A DNA stretch of 34,174 nt from Kiritimatiellota bacterium. GTDB lineage: Bacteria > Verrucomicrobiota > Lentisphaeria > Victivallales > JAADHT01. The notes beneath the pieces were generated by a model. The model saw only the letters and a program-made list of their open reading frames with translations. It made no database searches and had not been told where the DNA came from. Both the position numbers and the translations under genes were made by a program. This document shows, piece after piece, positions 1 to 8,170 of this stretch; position 1 is the first letter of the stretch; each line of letters opens with the position of its first letter. Location of the stretch: assembly GCA_030590505.1 (NCBI GenBank), contig JAUUYH010000005.1:1-34174 (forward strand). Reading direction: 5' to 3'.

Positions 1-84
1 TAGTGTCTGCGTAATATGCGTCTGTCCAACAACGTCAGCAAAACATTGTGGTCTCCATTTTCTTGCAAGTACCTGATATTCCAT
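1..84 (-). CDS. dnaX: DNA polymerase III subunit gamma/tau, N-terminal fragment
   Basis: This is the first 28 codons of a gene running off the left edge of the window. The translation begins [20 protein letters not shown] and continues QTHITQTL, which is the highly conserved N-terminus of the clamp-loader ATPase DnaX (usual pattern YxxLARKxRPxxFxxVVGQ). DnaX builds the clamp-loader complex that places the sliding clamp on DNA. The Walker A motif would lie just beyond the window edge. No clear Shine-Dalgarno sequence precedes the ATG at 84. The SRP RNA gene lies directly upstream on the same strand, an arrangement known from Firmicutes (scr-dnaX), which supports both calls. Confidence 0.93.
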   Translation of the reverse strand, partial: MEYQVLARKWRPQCFADVVGQTHITQTL

Positions 85-229
85 AATTTTTATTATTTGG
101 TAATTGACAGAACCGATAATATAAAGAAAAGATTAAAATAATGTTGAAGCCCAATGCTAAAGTAGGTTATTCCAATTATTTCAATCCTAAAATCCTAAAA
201 ATCGTTTCTATCATTGAATATTAATGAGC

Positions 230-345
230 CATTGCCAGTCACCAGAAAAACCTACGGCGCCCGGTTCCATCGCATGGAGCTGCTTGGTTCCCCATCTGAC
301 TCGATTAGCGCGAATCCGGCGCATAGAATCCAGCAACCAGCAATG
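230..345 (-). ncRNA. ffs: Signal recognition particle RNA (4.5S type)
   Basis: Read on the minus strand, the segment contains the domain IV hallmark GTCAG-A-TGG-GGAA-CCA-AGCAGC. A GGAA tetraloop is closed by TGG/CCA and flanked by the GTCAG/AGCAG symmetric loop that binds the Ffh M domain. The two ends pair as CATTGCTGGTT with GACTGGCAATG (11 pairs including wobbles), giving a hairpin of about 116 nt, the expected size of a bacterial 4.5S RNA. It lies just upstream of dnaX on the same strand. The exact ends are inferred from the terminal helix and may be off by a few bases. No U-rich terminator follows, so the 3' end may be processed. Confidence 0.92.
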
Positions 346-358
346 ACATAAAGCAATA

Positions 359-386
359 ACAATATCAGCTTTTTAGAAAGTGTCAA
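359..386 (-). promoter_or_regulatory. Probable sigma70-type promoter of the SRP RNA
   Basis: On the minus strand a perfect TTGACA -35 box (381-386) is followed after 16 nt by TATTGT (359-364), which matches four of six -10 positions. The SRP RNA 5' helix begins 13 nt further on, so a short processed leader is possible. A perfect -35 box suits a highly expressed stable RNA. Confidence 0.6.
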
Positions 387-496
387 CTTTCAATAACGAA
401 GCTTTTTGAAAAAAAATGGAGAAGGGTTTGAAAAATCAATCGACACTGTCCCAAAATGGATCAAAATAAGTCTTCAAGTGATACTTAGGCATCATT

Positions 497-3169
497 TTAT
501 TGTTTCAGAAACTCATCACGAGTCATGGTCCAATTATCCCATTTACTATTCAGATATTTCAGATGTGGTAAAGTTCTTAAAAATTCTTTATCAACAAGAT
601 GTTCTGGAATTGTCAATTTCTCAAGTTGTTTGCAGTTCTTTAGAGGTGAGAGATCTTTTAGGCTTGAACAACCACTGAGAGAGAGAGTTTTCAAAGGCAT
701 TCTGGCAAGAGGAGAAATATCTGTCAATTTTTTATTATCATGACACTCAAGAGAGTGTAGTTTAAGCTCCTTTATGGGATCCAAAGATGTGATATCATTA
801 TCAGCACAATCCAATTGTTTTAGGGCCATATTTTTGAGAGGTTCAAGTGATTTAATATTATTTCCACTACAGTCAATCAGTTGAAATTTGAGTCCACTTA
901 GAAAATCAAGCGATTCAAGGTTGCGATTGCTACATCTAAATGCAGGACTTGCGTTATATTCAGCGCATAATTTCCAAAAACGCTGTCTTAATTCAGGACA
1001 TATTTTCTCTGATCGTTCCGGATTGAGTTGCCCAGAGAGTAGAGACGTAATGGCAATAGCTGATTCTGGATATTTTTCTACAGCCCGTTTGTATGTAGAA
1101 AATGCCTTGGCAAAATCCCCTCCCCCCATATAAATTCGCCCCTCAAGGAGGAGGAGGTCAAGGGATGGATTGAGCTCTTTAAGAAGAAGTGTATCATGAA
1201 TGGCTGATATAATATTTTCATCACCGCCGAGTTCACTATTTATATATGCCCGTTTCAGAAGGGCTTCCGCACCGAGTTTTGAGTCTGGGTAACTGTTGTA
1301 AACCCTAGAATAGGCCTTCTGCGCAAGGGCAAGAAATCTCAGCTGGTCATTTTTGTCAGTTGCCGCACGGCTTTCACGGTAAAACGCATCTCCTTCAATT
1401 GTAGGGGGGACTAACTCCGGAACATCTTTCTGATATAACTTAATATTGCTAAAAACTTTCCCTTTTCCAAATGTATAGAGTCCGATAAGCCCCCCCTCGA
1501 GGTAGAAAATATCACGATATGCAAGTAATTTTCTGCCATCACAAAAAAGACGAAGTTCAGGTCCCTCTTTCTCTATTCTTATATGATATTTTCTGCCCGC
1601 TTCGAGCGAAAAGCCAACTGCTGTAAAAAAGCCACCCCGTCTCTGAATAATAGCACTGGTGTTTCCAAGTCCGCCCACTTGCAGATAATACCCAGCATCG
1701 GTCGGGTTATCTTTTGAACCTGCAATGATTACACTTAAATCTCCACTAACTCCGAGATCATTTGCATCAGGAACTTCAGCATCAAACTCCACTGCAAGAT
1801 TCCCGTATATGATTTTCTTATAAAAAAGTATAAATGAATTTTCTTGACCAGCATTCGCAAATAATTCACCATTATTGTACTGCCAATTGCCACTAACCAT
1901 ACTCCAGTTTTTTTGAAAAGATTCCTGTGAAATAGGGGTGATATTGGTGCCCTGCCCCCAATTCGATGTACGTTTTGTGTTGTAAATAGAAAGCATTGAA
2001 AGGACAAGAATAACCAAAAAAATCAAAAGAGCAAAAACTGTAGATGTCATTTTATGGCGTTTGAACAGCAGTACGCAATGTCTAAAAATGCTGGCACCCT
2101 CAGCCTTTGTAACATATCCCCCGAGAAATGCATCCACCTCACGTATAAGTTCTGGTACTGCTTGGTAGCGATTTTTAGGACTCAATGCCATAGCTTTCAT
2201 AGTTACCGCAGCAAGAGGTTTAGGCACATCTCTTAAAGGATTTCGATCAGCTACTGGTATAATACGCCCTGCGATTGTATCATCCAACGACTGTCGTATA
2301 TCTTTTACTTTTATGGGTTTGCAAAGAGTTAAGATAGTATAAAGCATCGTACCCAATGCATATATATCAGTAACTGGGGTTCTTTTAGAGTTATGCCCTG
2401 CCGCCTGTTCTGGTGCCATAAAACCAGGAGTTCCCTTGATCTCACCATCAAGAGTTTTATCATAATTACTATTTTTTGAGAGCTCTGCAAGATTTTTATC
2501 AGTAGCAGGTCTTAGAGATTCAGGTTCGACTGTTGTAGGGATAATTTTAGCAAGCCCCCAATCGAGGACTAGCACCTCTCCATAGTTACCTATTTGAATA
2601 TTTTCAGGTTTGAGGTCGAGATGAATAATTCCTTTAGAATGGGCAAAACCTATTGCATCGCACACCTTTAAAAAAATGCTCAATAGATGTCTCAAATTAT
2701 ATTTCTCAGCATATTCAGGTTCATTTTTGCCAACTTTAGTCAAAATATGAGCAAGGGTTTCTCCCTCAATAAGCTTCATTGTAAAATATGGTTTTCCATT
2801 TTTATCAATACCTATATCATGAATTGGTACAATATTAGGATGTTCGAGGTTTGCAGTAATTCTGGCTTCTTGTATAAATCTTGATTCAACGGTTGCTTCA
2901 TTATCAGGATTTTCTGCGAGAAGTGCCATAGCAAGGTCGCGTGCAGTATCTCGATCTTTAACCTGAATAATATTTTTCATTCCTCCCTTACCGATCTCCT
3001 GACACTCTTTGTATTTATTTGGAGGTTTAATTGTAAGGTCAGATCTGCTTACAGAAGTCAACTTGGGAATGGAGTGCCTTTCAGTTCGTCCGTCGAGAAG
3101 ATCTCCCATTTCAATACTGTTAGCAACAATACGATTTTTTGAAGACATTTTCTCTGTGTTTTTAGTCAT
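497..3169 (-). CDS. Membrane Ser/Thr protein kinase with ConA-like, TPR-like and leucine-rich C-terminal parts; WNK-like lysine placement
   Basis: This is an 890-residue protein. Residues about 50-350 are a Hanks-type kinase with glycine loop GKGGMK (60-65), helix C glutamate near E101, catalytic HLDLKPEN (183-190), DWG instead of DFG (203-205) and APE (252-254). The VAIK lysine position reads LAMA, so that lysine is alanine (A82), while a lysine sits at K65 in the glycine loop. A single TM segment follows (about 376-395). Beyond it lies a LamG/concanavalin-like region (about 415-585), then TPR-like helices (about 595-710), then short leucine-rich repeats to the end (pattern SLDPIKELKLHSLECHDN). 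The topology suggests a cytoplasmic kinase with a periplasmic or external sensor. I chose the ATG at 3169, which overlaps the queF stop by 8 nt. A GTG two codons upstream is the alternative. Translation is probably coupled to queF. The substrate is unknown. Confidence 0.88.
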   Translation of the reverse strand: MTKNTEKMSSKNRIVANSIEMGDLLDGRTERHSIPKLTSVSRSDLTIKPPNKYKECQEIGKGGMKNIIQVKDRDTARDLAMALLAENPDNEATVESRFIQEARITANLEHPNIVPIHDIGIDKNGKPYFTMKLIEGETLAHILTKVGKNEPEYAEKYNLRHLLSIFLKVCDAIGFAHSKGIIHLDLKPENIQIGNYGEVLVLDWGLAKIIPTTVEPESLRPATDKNLAELSKNSNYDKTLDGEIKGTPGFMAPEQAAGHNSKRTPVTDIYALGTMLYTILTLCKPIKVKDIRQSLDDTIAGRIIPVADRNPLRDVPKPLAAVTMKAMALSPKNRYQAVPELIREVDAFLGGYVTKAEGASIFRHCVLLFKRHKMTSTVFALLIFLVILVLSMLSIYNTKRTSNWGQGTNITPISQESFQKNWSMVSGNWQYNNGELFANAGQENSFILFYKKIIYGNLAVEFDAEVPDANDLGVSGDLSVIIAGSKDNPTDAGYYLQVGGLGNTSAIIQRRGGFFTAVGFSLEAGRKYHIRIEKEGPELRLFCDGRKLLAYRDIFYLEGGLIGLYTFGKGKVFSNIKLYQKDVPELVPPTIEGDAFYRESRAATDKNDQLRFLALAQKAYSRVYNSYPDSKLGAEALLKRAYINSELGGDENIISAIHDTLLLKELNPSLDLLLLEGRIYMGGGDFAKAFSTYKRAVEKYPESAIAITSLLSGQLNPERSEKICPELRQRFWKLCAEYNASPAFRCSNRNLESLDFLSGLKFQLIDCSGNNIKSLEPLKNMALKQLDCADNDITSLDPIKELKLHSLECHDNKKLTDISPLARMPLKTLSLSGCSSLKDLSPLKNCKQLEKLTIPEHLVDKEFLRTLPHLKYLNSKWDNWTMTRDEFLKQ

Positions 3170-3596
3170 TGGCACTTTTTTCGTAAACCGCTCTTACATT
3201 TATTGCAATACCGCCCCGCGGTCGGAATGCCCCTATTACTTCGGCATATCGTGGTTTGCAGACATTAACGATTCGATCAAGTATAATATTTACTGCTTCT
3301 TCATGGAAGGTATTATGATTACGAAATGCAAAGATAAACAGTTTTAGTGATTTACTTTCAATACATAATTTATCGGGAATATACTGAATAGTAATCTCAC
3401 CAAAATCGGGCTGATTAGTAACAGGACAGAGAGATGTAAACTCAGGGCAGTCGAAGGTAATTTCATAATCTCTATCAGGAAAGAGATTATCAAAAGTTTC
3501 CAGCATAGCGTCTTCAGGAGAATCGGAAACAACGGTCTCCGACTTGCTCAATAAAGTTAGATCTTGAAATCTTTGATTGTTATCTAAATGTGCCAT
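3162..3596 (-). CDS. queF: NADPH-dependent 7-cyano-7-deazaguanine reductase
   Basis: QueF reduces preQ0 to preQ1 in the pathway to the modified tRNA base queuosine. The 144-residue protein is the short, unimodular type. It has the family signature ESKSLKLF (80-87), the catalytic cysteine C57 in SLCPVTNQPDFG, the aspartate D64 expected to protonate, and the NTFHEE segment (95-100) with H98/E99. The ATG at 3596 has no obvious Shine-Dalgarno sequence, but a -10-like TATACT ends 8 nt upstream, so the message may be nearly leaderless. The downstream kinase gene overlaps its 3' end. No other queuosine gene is in the window, so the pairing with a kinase looks incidental or is lineage-specific. Confidence 0.95.
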   Translation of the reverse strand: MAHLDNNQRFQDLTLLSKSETVVSDSPEDAMLETFDNLFPDRDYEITFDCPEFTSLCPVTNQPDFGEITIQYIPDKLCIESKSLKLFIFAFRNHNTFHEEAVNIILDRIVNVCKPRYAEVIGAFRPRGGIAINVRAVYEKSAND

Positions 3597-3604
3597 AGAT
3601 ATAA

Positions 3605-3632
3605 AGTATAGTATTAAGATTCAAAAATTCAA
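3605..3632 (-). promoter_or_regulatory. Possible promoter of queF and the kinase
   Basis: On the minus strand TTGAAT (3627-3632) and TATACT (3605-3610) are separated by 16 nt. The -10 matches five of six consensus positions, the -35 four of six. Its end is only 8 nt from the queF ATG, which would place the transcript start at or within a few bases of the start codon. Confidence 0.35.
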
Positions 3633-3771
3633 ACCAAAATATAAGAATCGAAAAGAATTTTATTATTGGATGGACATTTATAGAAGGAAAATAGAGTAAT
3701 GAGGGCGGTATATTTATGGTTAATTATGAAGCAGACGATAAGAGTTCGCGAACCTTCGAACTGCTATTTGG

Positions 3772-5778
3772 TCATAATTGATCTTTAAAAATCTCTTCAT
3801 ATTTTTTCTTATAAGCGTTAGGGAAGAGCTCTACAGCCTTTCGAAAATTGTCACGTGCCGAAGTAATTTTACCTAACTGGAGTTGCGCACAGGAAAGTCT
3901 GTAATAGAGAGAAGCTCTTTCTGGTGATTTGCTCAAAGCCTCTTTTAGGTACTTCTCCATTATCCCCCATTTCTGATTCTGTTCTGCGTACTTCGCAGCG
4001 TTCATCCAATGAATAGGCGAATAGGGAGCAAGCCTGCAGCAATCATTAAGCATAAATTCCAACTGTTCTTCATTTATAGTTTTTTTGATATTTGTTCGAA
4101 AAACGGACAAATTAGCAGATTCATTAAAACGAACAAGAGCCACTTCATACCTAATTTGGTGTATTGAAGCAATCACCGCAATCAATGCAATCAATGGACC
4201 TATACCGTACCACAATAGAAGCATCAGTTTGCTTCGATTTCGAGTTAAATCTACATCCGCCTCTTCTGCTTCCTGTCCATTTAGTTTGGATGCATTCATA
4301 ATAAGCAGCATAGTTATAGCAGTAGCTACAGTGCCGGGGATCTGAATATTAAAATCAATAAGCGAATGAATTGCCCACCCAGCCCATCCGGTAATAATTG
4401 CAACATTCAGCCATTGCCACAATCTATCATCTCTGGAGACTTTATTAAATCCATTTTTAAATTTTCTAAAAAAGATATAAAATGGTGTTGTAAAAAGCAT
4501 TATAGCAGAAAGCAATCCAAAGAGACCTGCCTGAGAAGCAAAACTCAGAATCATATTATGTGGCATGTGCGGTGCTTCATCACCTGGGAAAGCTTTTATT
4601 TTTGTATATTCATGGAAGAAATCTCCCCACCCTGTACCGAAGAGAGGATGATTAAAAAATATTTTAAGAGCTACTTTGTAGTAGTCAAAGCGTACATTCA
4701 TTGAAGCTAGGGAACGTTCAGCTAAATCAGAGGTGATCATAAAAAAACTACCTACAAGAATAAGAGCAGCAACTGAAATTTTGTATTTAGGTTTGATTGG
4801 TGTAAGCATTATAAAAAAGAAAGATGCAGCTCCGAGCCCGAGAAATGCTCCGCGACTGTAAGTGTAGCGTAATACAAAAAGAATTAATCCAATTACAGCA
4901 ATCAAAAAAAGCAATGAGATATATTTTTGTTTTTTTTCCGGAAAGCGAAAAAGCAGTAACGCAAGCACGCAAAAGATGCAAAACACAATTAGCATAAAAA
5001 GAGGTCTTGAAGTTGCCGGTGGGCTAGCCATAAAGAGAATGATTATTCCAATTAAAACAGCTACTGATTTCAAAATAAATTTGCTTTTCAAAATGCCCCA
5101 TATACATATTGGGATTGTCAAAATAAGATGAGCAGCGAGACTATTACAGATGGAAAAGGGTGTAAAAACTCGCGTCTGAAGCAGTCGTGACATCATTGCA
5201 GAAGAGAACTTAACTCCTGTCTCCTGCTCCTGTTTATAGATATATGCAAGGGTTGTCTTAAATCCATATAAGTATTGTTCCAACCCCATAAATACAACAA
5301 TAACAGTTGATAACACAATTGCATTTAAAAACCATATTTTCAGGTCAGGTCGTAGCATAATCAATCTGTAAATCACTAGACAAAAAGCTGCGTATCCCGC
5401 AAATAGAGCAGTCTGAATAATCGCAAAATCAAACATTGAAGCATTAAGAAAGCCAGGCAATACCGAGATAAAAAGAAGCACCCAGGAGAGCGGAAGCAGG
5501 AGTCGATTCTCGTTATCATACTCTAACGGCTTAGTACATAAAAGCACCCCCAGTAGTAGCATTGCTGAAAAGATAGAGAACAGCATCGGTGGCCATGAGA
5601 TCAGAATAACGCCAACAATTGTTGCTGGAAAGGTATTAGACACCTCTGGAAGGCCTGTAATTATTCCGAATTTAAGAGGGAGAAGAAACAGAAGGAACAA
5701 CGCAAGAACGCTCAATACACCAGTGGCTTTGGTGCATATCTGTTCCGATTTGCAAAGCGTTGTTCTATTATCAGACAT
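3772..5778 (-). CDS. O-antigen ligase/Wzy-type polymerase family membrane protein with C-terminal TPRs
   Basis: This is a 668-residue multi-spanning protein with about a dozen hydrophobic segments. The Wzy_C/O-antigen-ligase region is recognisable from TYSRGAFLGL (305-314), the NHPLFGTGWGDF stretch (376-387) and PHMPHNMIL (403-411) in a large external loop. Residues about 570-668 are soluble and contain TPR-like helices, for example ALSKSPERASLYYRLSCAQL. Family members move or polymerise lipid-linked glycans at the outer face of the inner membrane. Whether this one is a ligase, a polymerase or a protein O-oligosaccharyltransferase cannot be told from sequence. It starts 9 nt after the RicT-like gene on the same strand, so the two are co-transcribed. 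No glycan cluster surrounds it. Confidence 0.85.
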   Translation of the reverse strand: MSDNRTTLCKSEQICTKATGVLSVLALFLLFLLPLKFGIITGLPEVSNTFPATIVGVILISWPPMLFSIFSAMLLLGVLLCTKPLEYDNENRLLLPLSWVLLFISVLPGFLNASMFDFAIIQTALFAGYAAFCLVIYRLIMLRPDLKIWFLNAIVLSTVIVVFMGLEQYLYGFKTTLAYIYKQEQETGVKFSSAMMSRLLQTRVFTPFSICNSLAAHLILTIPICIWGILKSKFILKSVAVLIGIIILFMASPPATSRPLFMLIVFCIFCVLALLLFRFPEKKQKYISLLFLIAVIGLILFVLRYTYSRGAFLGLGAASFFFIMLTPIKPKYKISVAALILVGSFFMITSDLAERSLASMNVRFDYYKVALKIFFNHPLFGTGWGDFFHEYTKIKAFPGDEAPHMPHNMILSFASQAGLFGLLSAIMLFTTPFYIFFRKFKNGFNKVSRDDRLWQWLNVAIITGWAGWAIHSLIDFNIQIPGTVATAITMLLIMNASKLNGQEAEEADVDLTRNRSKLMLLLWYGIGPLIALIAVIASIHQIRYEVALVRFNESANLSVFRTNIKKTINEEQLEFMLNDCCRLAPYSPIHWMNAAKYAEQNQKWGIMEKYLKEALSKSPERASLYYRLSCAQLQLGKITSARDNFRKAVELFPNAYKKKYEEIFKDQL

Positions 5779-5787
5779 AATCTATAC

Positions 5788-6705
5788 TTATTGTTCGTCA
5801 ATCTCTTTAAGAAGCTTTACTTCAGAGTCATTAAGTCCGGAAAATACATCTTCTTCATGCTTTTTAGGCACTGATTTCTTAGGCATATTGTATTTTTTAA
5901 GGTAAACGACGCGTATATCATCCCGGGAACAGACAATCGCTTTCTCTTTCCCCTCAACCTGTACAGTTACGCTACGAGTAAGAAGGTTACGGTCAATTAT
6001 CTTCCCCCTCCCCTCTTCACATTCACAAGCTGCTCCACGTCTCGGCATATCCTGATCAAGCTCTTTATAGCCCTCATGTTCATATTTTAGACAACACTTC
6101 AAGCGCCCGCAACATCCTGAAATATTAATAGGATTTAAGGAAAGGTCTTGCTCTTTTGCCATTTTTACATTAATAGAGGCAAAGCTCTGAAGGAAACGGC
6201 TGCAACATAAAACTTGTCCGCAAACTCCGATACCACCACACAATGCAGTCTCGTCACGCACCCCAATCTGACGCAACTCTATACGTGTATTCAGTACCTG
6301 TGATATATTTTTCACAAGCTCCCTGAAATCGATTCGACCATCCGCAGTAAACTGAAATGAGACCAACTTGCCATCATAAGAGTAGTGGCAATTCAGAAGT
6401 TTCATTTTCAGCTTCAGGTTTTCAATCTGCTGTACTCCAGTTCTGAATGCTGATTTTGCACGCATATGATTTTCATTCGCCTTACTCTGATCAAGAACAG
6501 TCGCCTTTCTCTCAATTTTTGGAAAATCAGGAGCATCAGATTTCGAACCTATATCATGTTCGATCAACCTTACAATTCGTCCGTAATCAAGAATTTTATC
6601 TTTGCGAATTACGCACCAATCATTGACTTTTAGTTTCATATCCTCAGAGGACTTAGCAAGATATCTCGCTCCTGAGTCCACTCTTATATCATATATTGAA
6701 TCCAT
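5788..6705 (-). CDS. ricT: PSP1 domain protein, RicT/YaaT-like
   Basis: This 305-residue protein has the PSP1 C-terminal domain, with the cysteine clusters CGQVLCCSRF (162-171) and SGCCGRLKCCLKYE (197-209). In Bacillus subtilis RicT (YaaT) these residues help bind iron-sulfur clusters in the RicAFT complex, which influences mRNA maturation by RNase Y and development. Whether a RicA/RicF partner exists here is not visible. The start at 6705 is supported by AGGA 9 nt upstream. An O-antigen-ligase-like gene follows after 9 nt. The region upstream to 7107 is a divergent intergenic segment shared with aroQ. The C-terminus is lysine- and acid-rich. Confidence 0.88.
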   Translation of the reverse strand: MDSIYDIRVDSGARYLAKSSEDMKLKVNDWCVIRKDKILDYGRIVRLIEHDIGSKSDAPDFPKIERKATVLDQSKANENHMRAKSAFRTGVQQIENLKLKMKLLNCHYSYDGKLVSFQFTADGRIDFRELVKNISQVLNTRIELRQIGVRDETALCGGIGVCGQVLCCSRFLQSFASINVKMAKEQDLSLNPINISGCCGRLKCCLKYEHEGYKELDQDMPRRGAACECEEGRGKIIDRNLLTRSVTVQVEGKEKAIVCSRDDIRVVYLKKYNMPKKSVPKKHEEDVFSGLNDSEVKLLKEIDEQ

Positions 6706-7107
6706 TATTTAATTCCTATAATTCATATTTTAATAACCTGCTTTCTGCGGGTTCTGCTAATTCGAATAACAATGATACTCCGGAGCACGGAAAAATCAAG
6801 GGACTAGCAATATTTATTTGCATACAAAAAAATACGAATATTTATACATCAATGAGCAGGTTAAGTGCAATTTTCATACAAAGACAGACTAATGAGCCAC
6901 AAAAAAAATGGGTATTTATCCTTAATTTAAAACTACTCTAGATAATTCAATAGCATTCATATATCATTAATAAACAAGAACTTCTACATATTCGATATCA
7001 GCCAAATATCTTTATTTCATTGACCGACTTATTGTCCTACAAACCCTAAACGTGAAATTTTACGATTATTTGAGTTGATGCTTTACAAAACGGGCGTATA
7101 TTACGAA
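6706..7107. other. Divergent intergenic region between ricT and aroQ
   Basis: These 402 nt are very AT-rich with no convincing gene or RNA on either strand. A small stem, AACCTGC with GCGGGTT around a 5-nt loop (6733-6751), lies about 30 nt upstream of the ricT start and would be in its leader. The region must hold promoters for both divergent transcripts. The only fair match I see for aroQ is at its right end. Confidence 0.6.
7075..7102 (+). promoter_or_regulatory. Possible aroQ promoter adjoining the start codon
   Basis: TTGATG (7075-7080) and TATATT (7097-7102) are 16 nt apart. The -10 matches five of six positions and ends only 5 nt before the aroQ ATG, so transcription would begin at or just inside the start codon. 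No Shine-Dalgarno sequence is present, consistent with a leaderless message. Confidence 0.35.
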
Positions 7108-7545
7108 ATGAAAATTTTAGTAATCAATGGGCCGAATATGCAGTTGCTAGGGCAACGTGAACCTGACATCTACGGGAGTAAATCTCTTGCAGATCTTGAA
7201 ACGAGGCTTGTTAAAATTGCTAAAGAGGCAGATTATGAGGTGATTTTTTTTCAGAGCAACCATGAAGGCGACATAGTTGATCATCTTGGAATGGCTGATA
7301 AAACAGTTGATGCTGTTATTATCAACCCAGCAGCTTACACGCATACAAGTGTGGCAATACGGGATGCGATTAAAGCAATTAATGTTCCCGTTGTTGAAGT
7401 ACATTTAAGTAATATAGCTGAACGTGAAGAATTTAGACACACCTCGCTTACTGCTCCCGTTTGCATGGGACAGATCTGCGGGTTTGGATTAATAGGATAT
7501 GAAATGGCATTTAATGCCTTAAAAGATTTTTTAACAAATAAATAG
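7108..7545 (+). CDS. aroQ: 3-dehydroquinate dehydratase, type II
   Basis: AroQ catalyses the third step of the shikimate pathway in the cytoplasm. The 145-residue length is typical of the dodecameric type II enzyme. The catalytic tyrosine is Y22 in PDIYG and the catalytic histidine is H99 in VEVHLSN. N73 (INPAAYTH) and R110 complete the usual active site. The normal GPNLNLLG motif reads GPNMQLLG, so the second asparagine is glutamine at residue 12. The start is set by the conserved MKILVINGPN. An upstream ATG at 7081 and a 7075 start would add residues not seen in the family. It is followed by accB on the same strand after 86 nt. Confidence 0.96.
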   Translation: MKILVINGPNMQLLGQREPDIYGSKSLADLETRLVKIAKEADYEVIFFQSNHEGDIVDHLGMADKTVDAVIINPAAYTHTSVAIRDAIKAINVPVVEVHLSNIAEREEFRHTSLTAPVCMGQICGFGLIGYEMAFNALKDFLTNK

Positions 7546-7631
7546 TTTTTAAGATTTACTAAATCGAAGCCCTATCTCTATAGATATAGGTTAAGAGACA
7601 GTAAGATTAGTACAGAAAATAAGGATAAAAT

Positions 7632-8072
7632 ATGAAAGTAGCAGAAATTAAAGTGATTGTTCAGATGATGACGGACAACGACCTTACAGAATTCAAAATT
7701 GAAGCTGAAGAGATGCACTTATGCATAAAAAGAGGATCTGAAAGAACGATTGTAACTGTTCCGCAAGCAATAGCTGCAGCGGCACCTATTGCGCAGGCTG
7801 TCGTTGGAACAGACGCACCTGAAGTAGATGAAGATCCGAAAGAGACTATAGATTCTCCTATAGTAGGAACATTCTACAGAGCATCTTCTCCAGAATCTGA
7901 TTCGTTTGTCGAAATTGGGACAAAAGTAACTCCTGAATCAGTTGTCTGTATCATTGAAGCAATGAAAGTTATGAATGAAATAAAAGCAGAAAAGAGCGGA
8001 ACAATTAAAGAAATTTTAATTGATAATGCACAGGCTGTCGAGTTTGGACAACCTCTTTTCATTATTGAGTAG
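7632..8072 (+). CDS. accB: Biotin carboxyl carrier protein of acetyl-CoA carboxylase
   Basis: This 146-residue carrier shuttles the carboxylated biotin between biotin carboxylase and the carboxyltransferase in the first committed step of fatty-acid synthesis. Residues about 72-146 form the biotinyl domain, with EAMKVMNEI placing the biotinylated lysine at K112. The N-terminus (MKVAEIKVIVQMM) is the usual AccB helix, joined by an alanine/proline-rich linker (about 44-68). AAGGA lies at good spacing before the ATG. accC follows after 98 nt, the standard pairing. Confidence 0.97.
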   Translation: MKVAEIKVIVQMMTDNDLTEFKIEAEEMHLCIKRGSERTIVTVPQAIAAAAPIAQAVVGTDAPEVDEDPKETIDSPIVGTFYRASSPESDSFVEIGTKVTPESVVCIIEAMKVMNEIKAEKSGTIKEILIDNAQAVEFGQPLFIIE

Positions 8073-8170
8073 CAGTCAATCAGGAAATTCAGACAGAGCT
8101 AATTTGATAAAAAGAGACGCATCTAATTGATGTAAGTTTTAATATTAAAAAGTTCGAAGGAAATTATATA

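Noticed and set aside
406-743. Plus-strand reading frames over the kinase 3' end
   Set aside because: They lie antisense to the leucine-rich repeats of a clear minus-strand gene and show no family resemblance or ribosome-binding site.
3743-3762. AGTTCG/CGAACT stem as a terminator of the O-antigen-ligase-like gene
   Set aside because: The stem is short with an 8-nt loop and has no T-run on either strand.
7081-7107. N-terminal extension of AroQ (starts at 7075 or 7081)
   Set aside because: The conserved family start is MKILVINGPN at 7108, and the extension overlaps the likely promoter.
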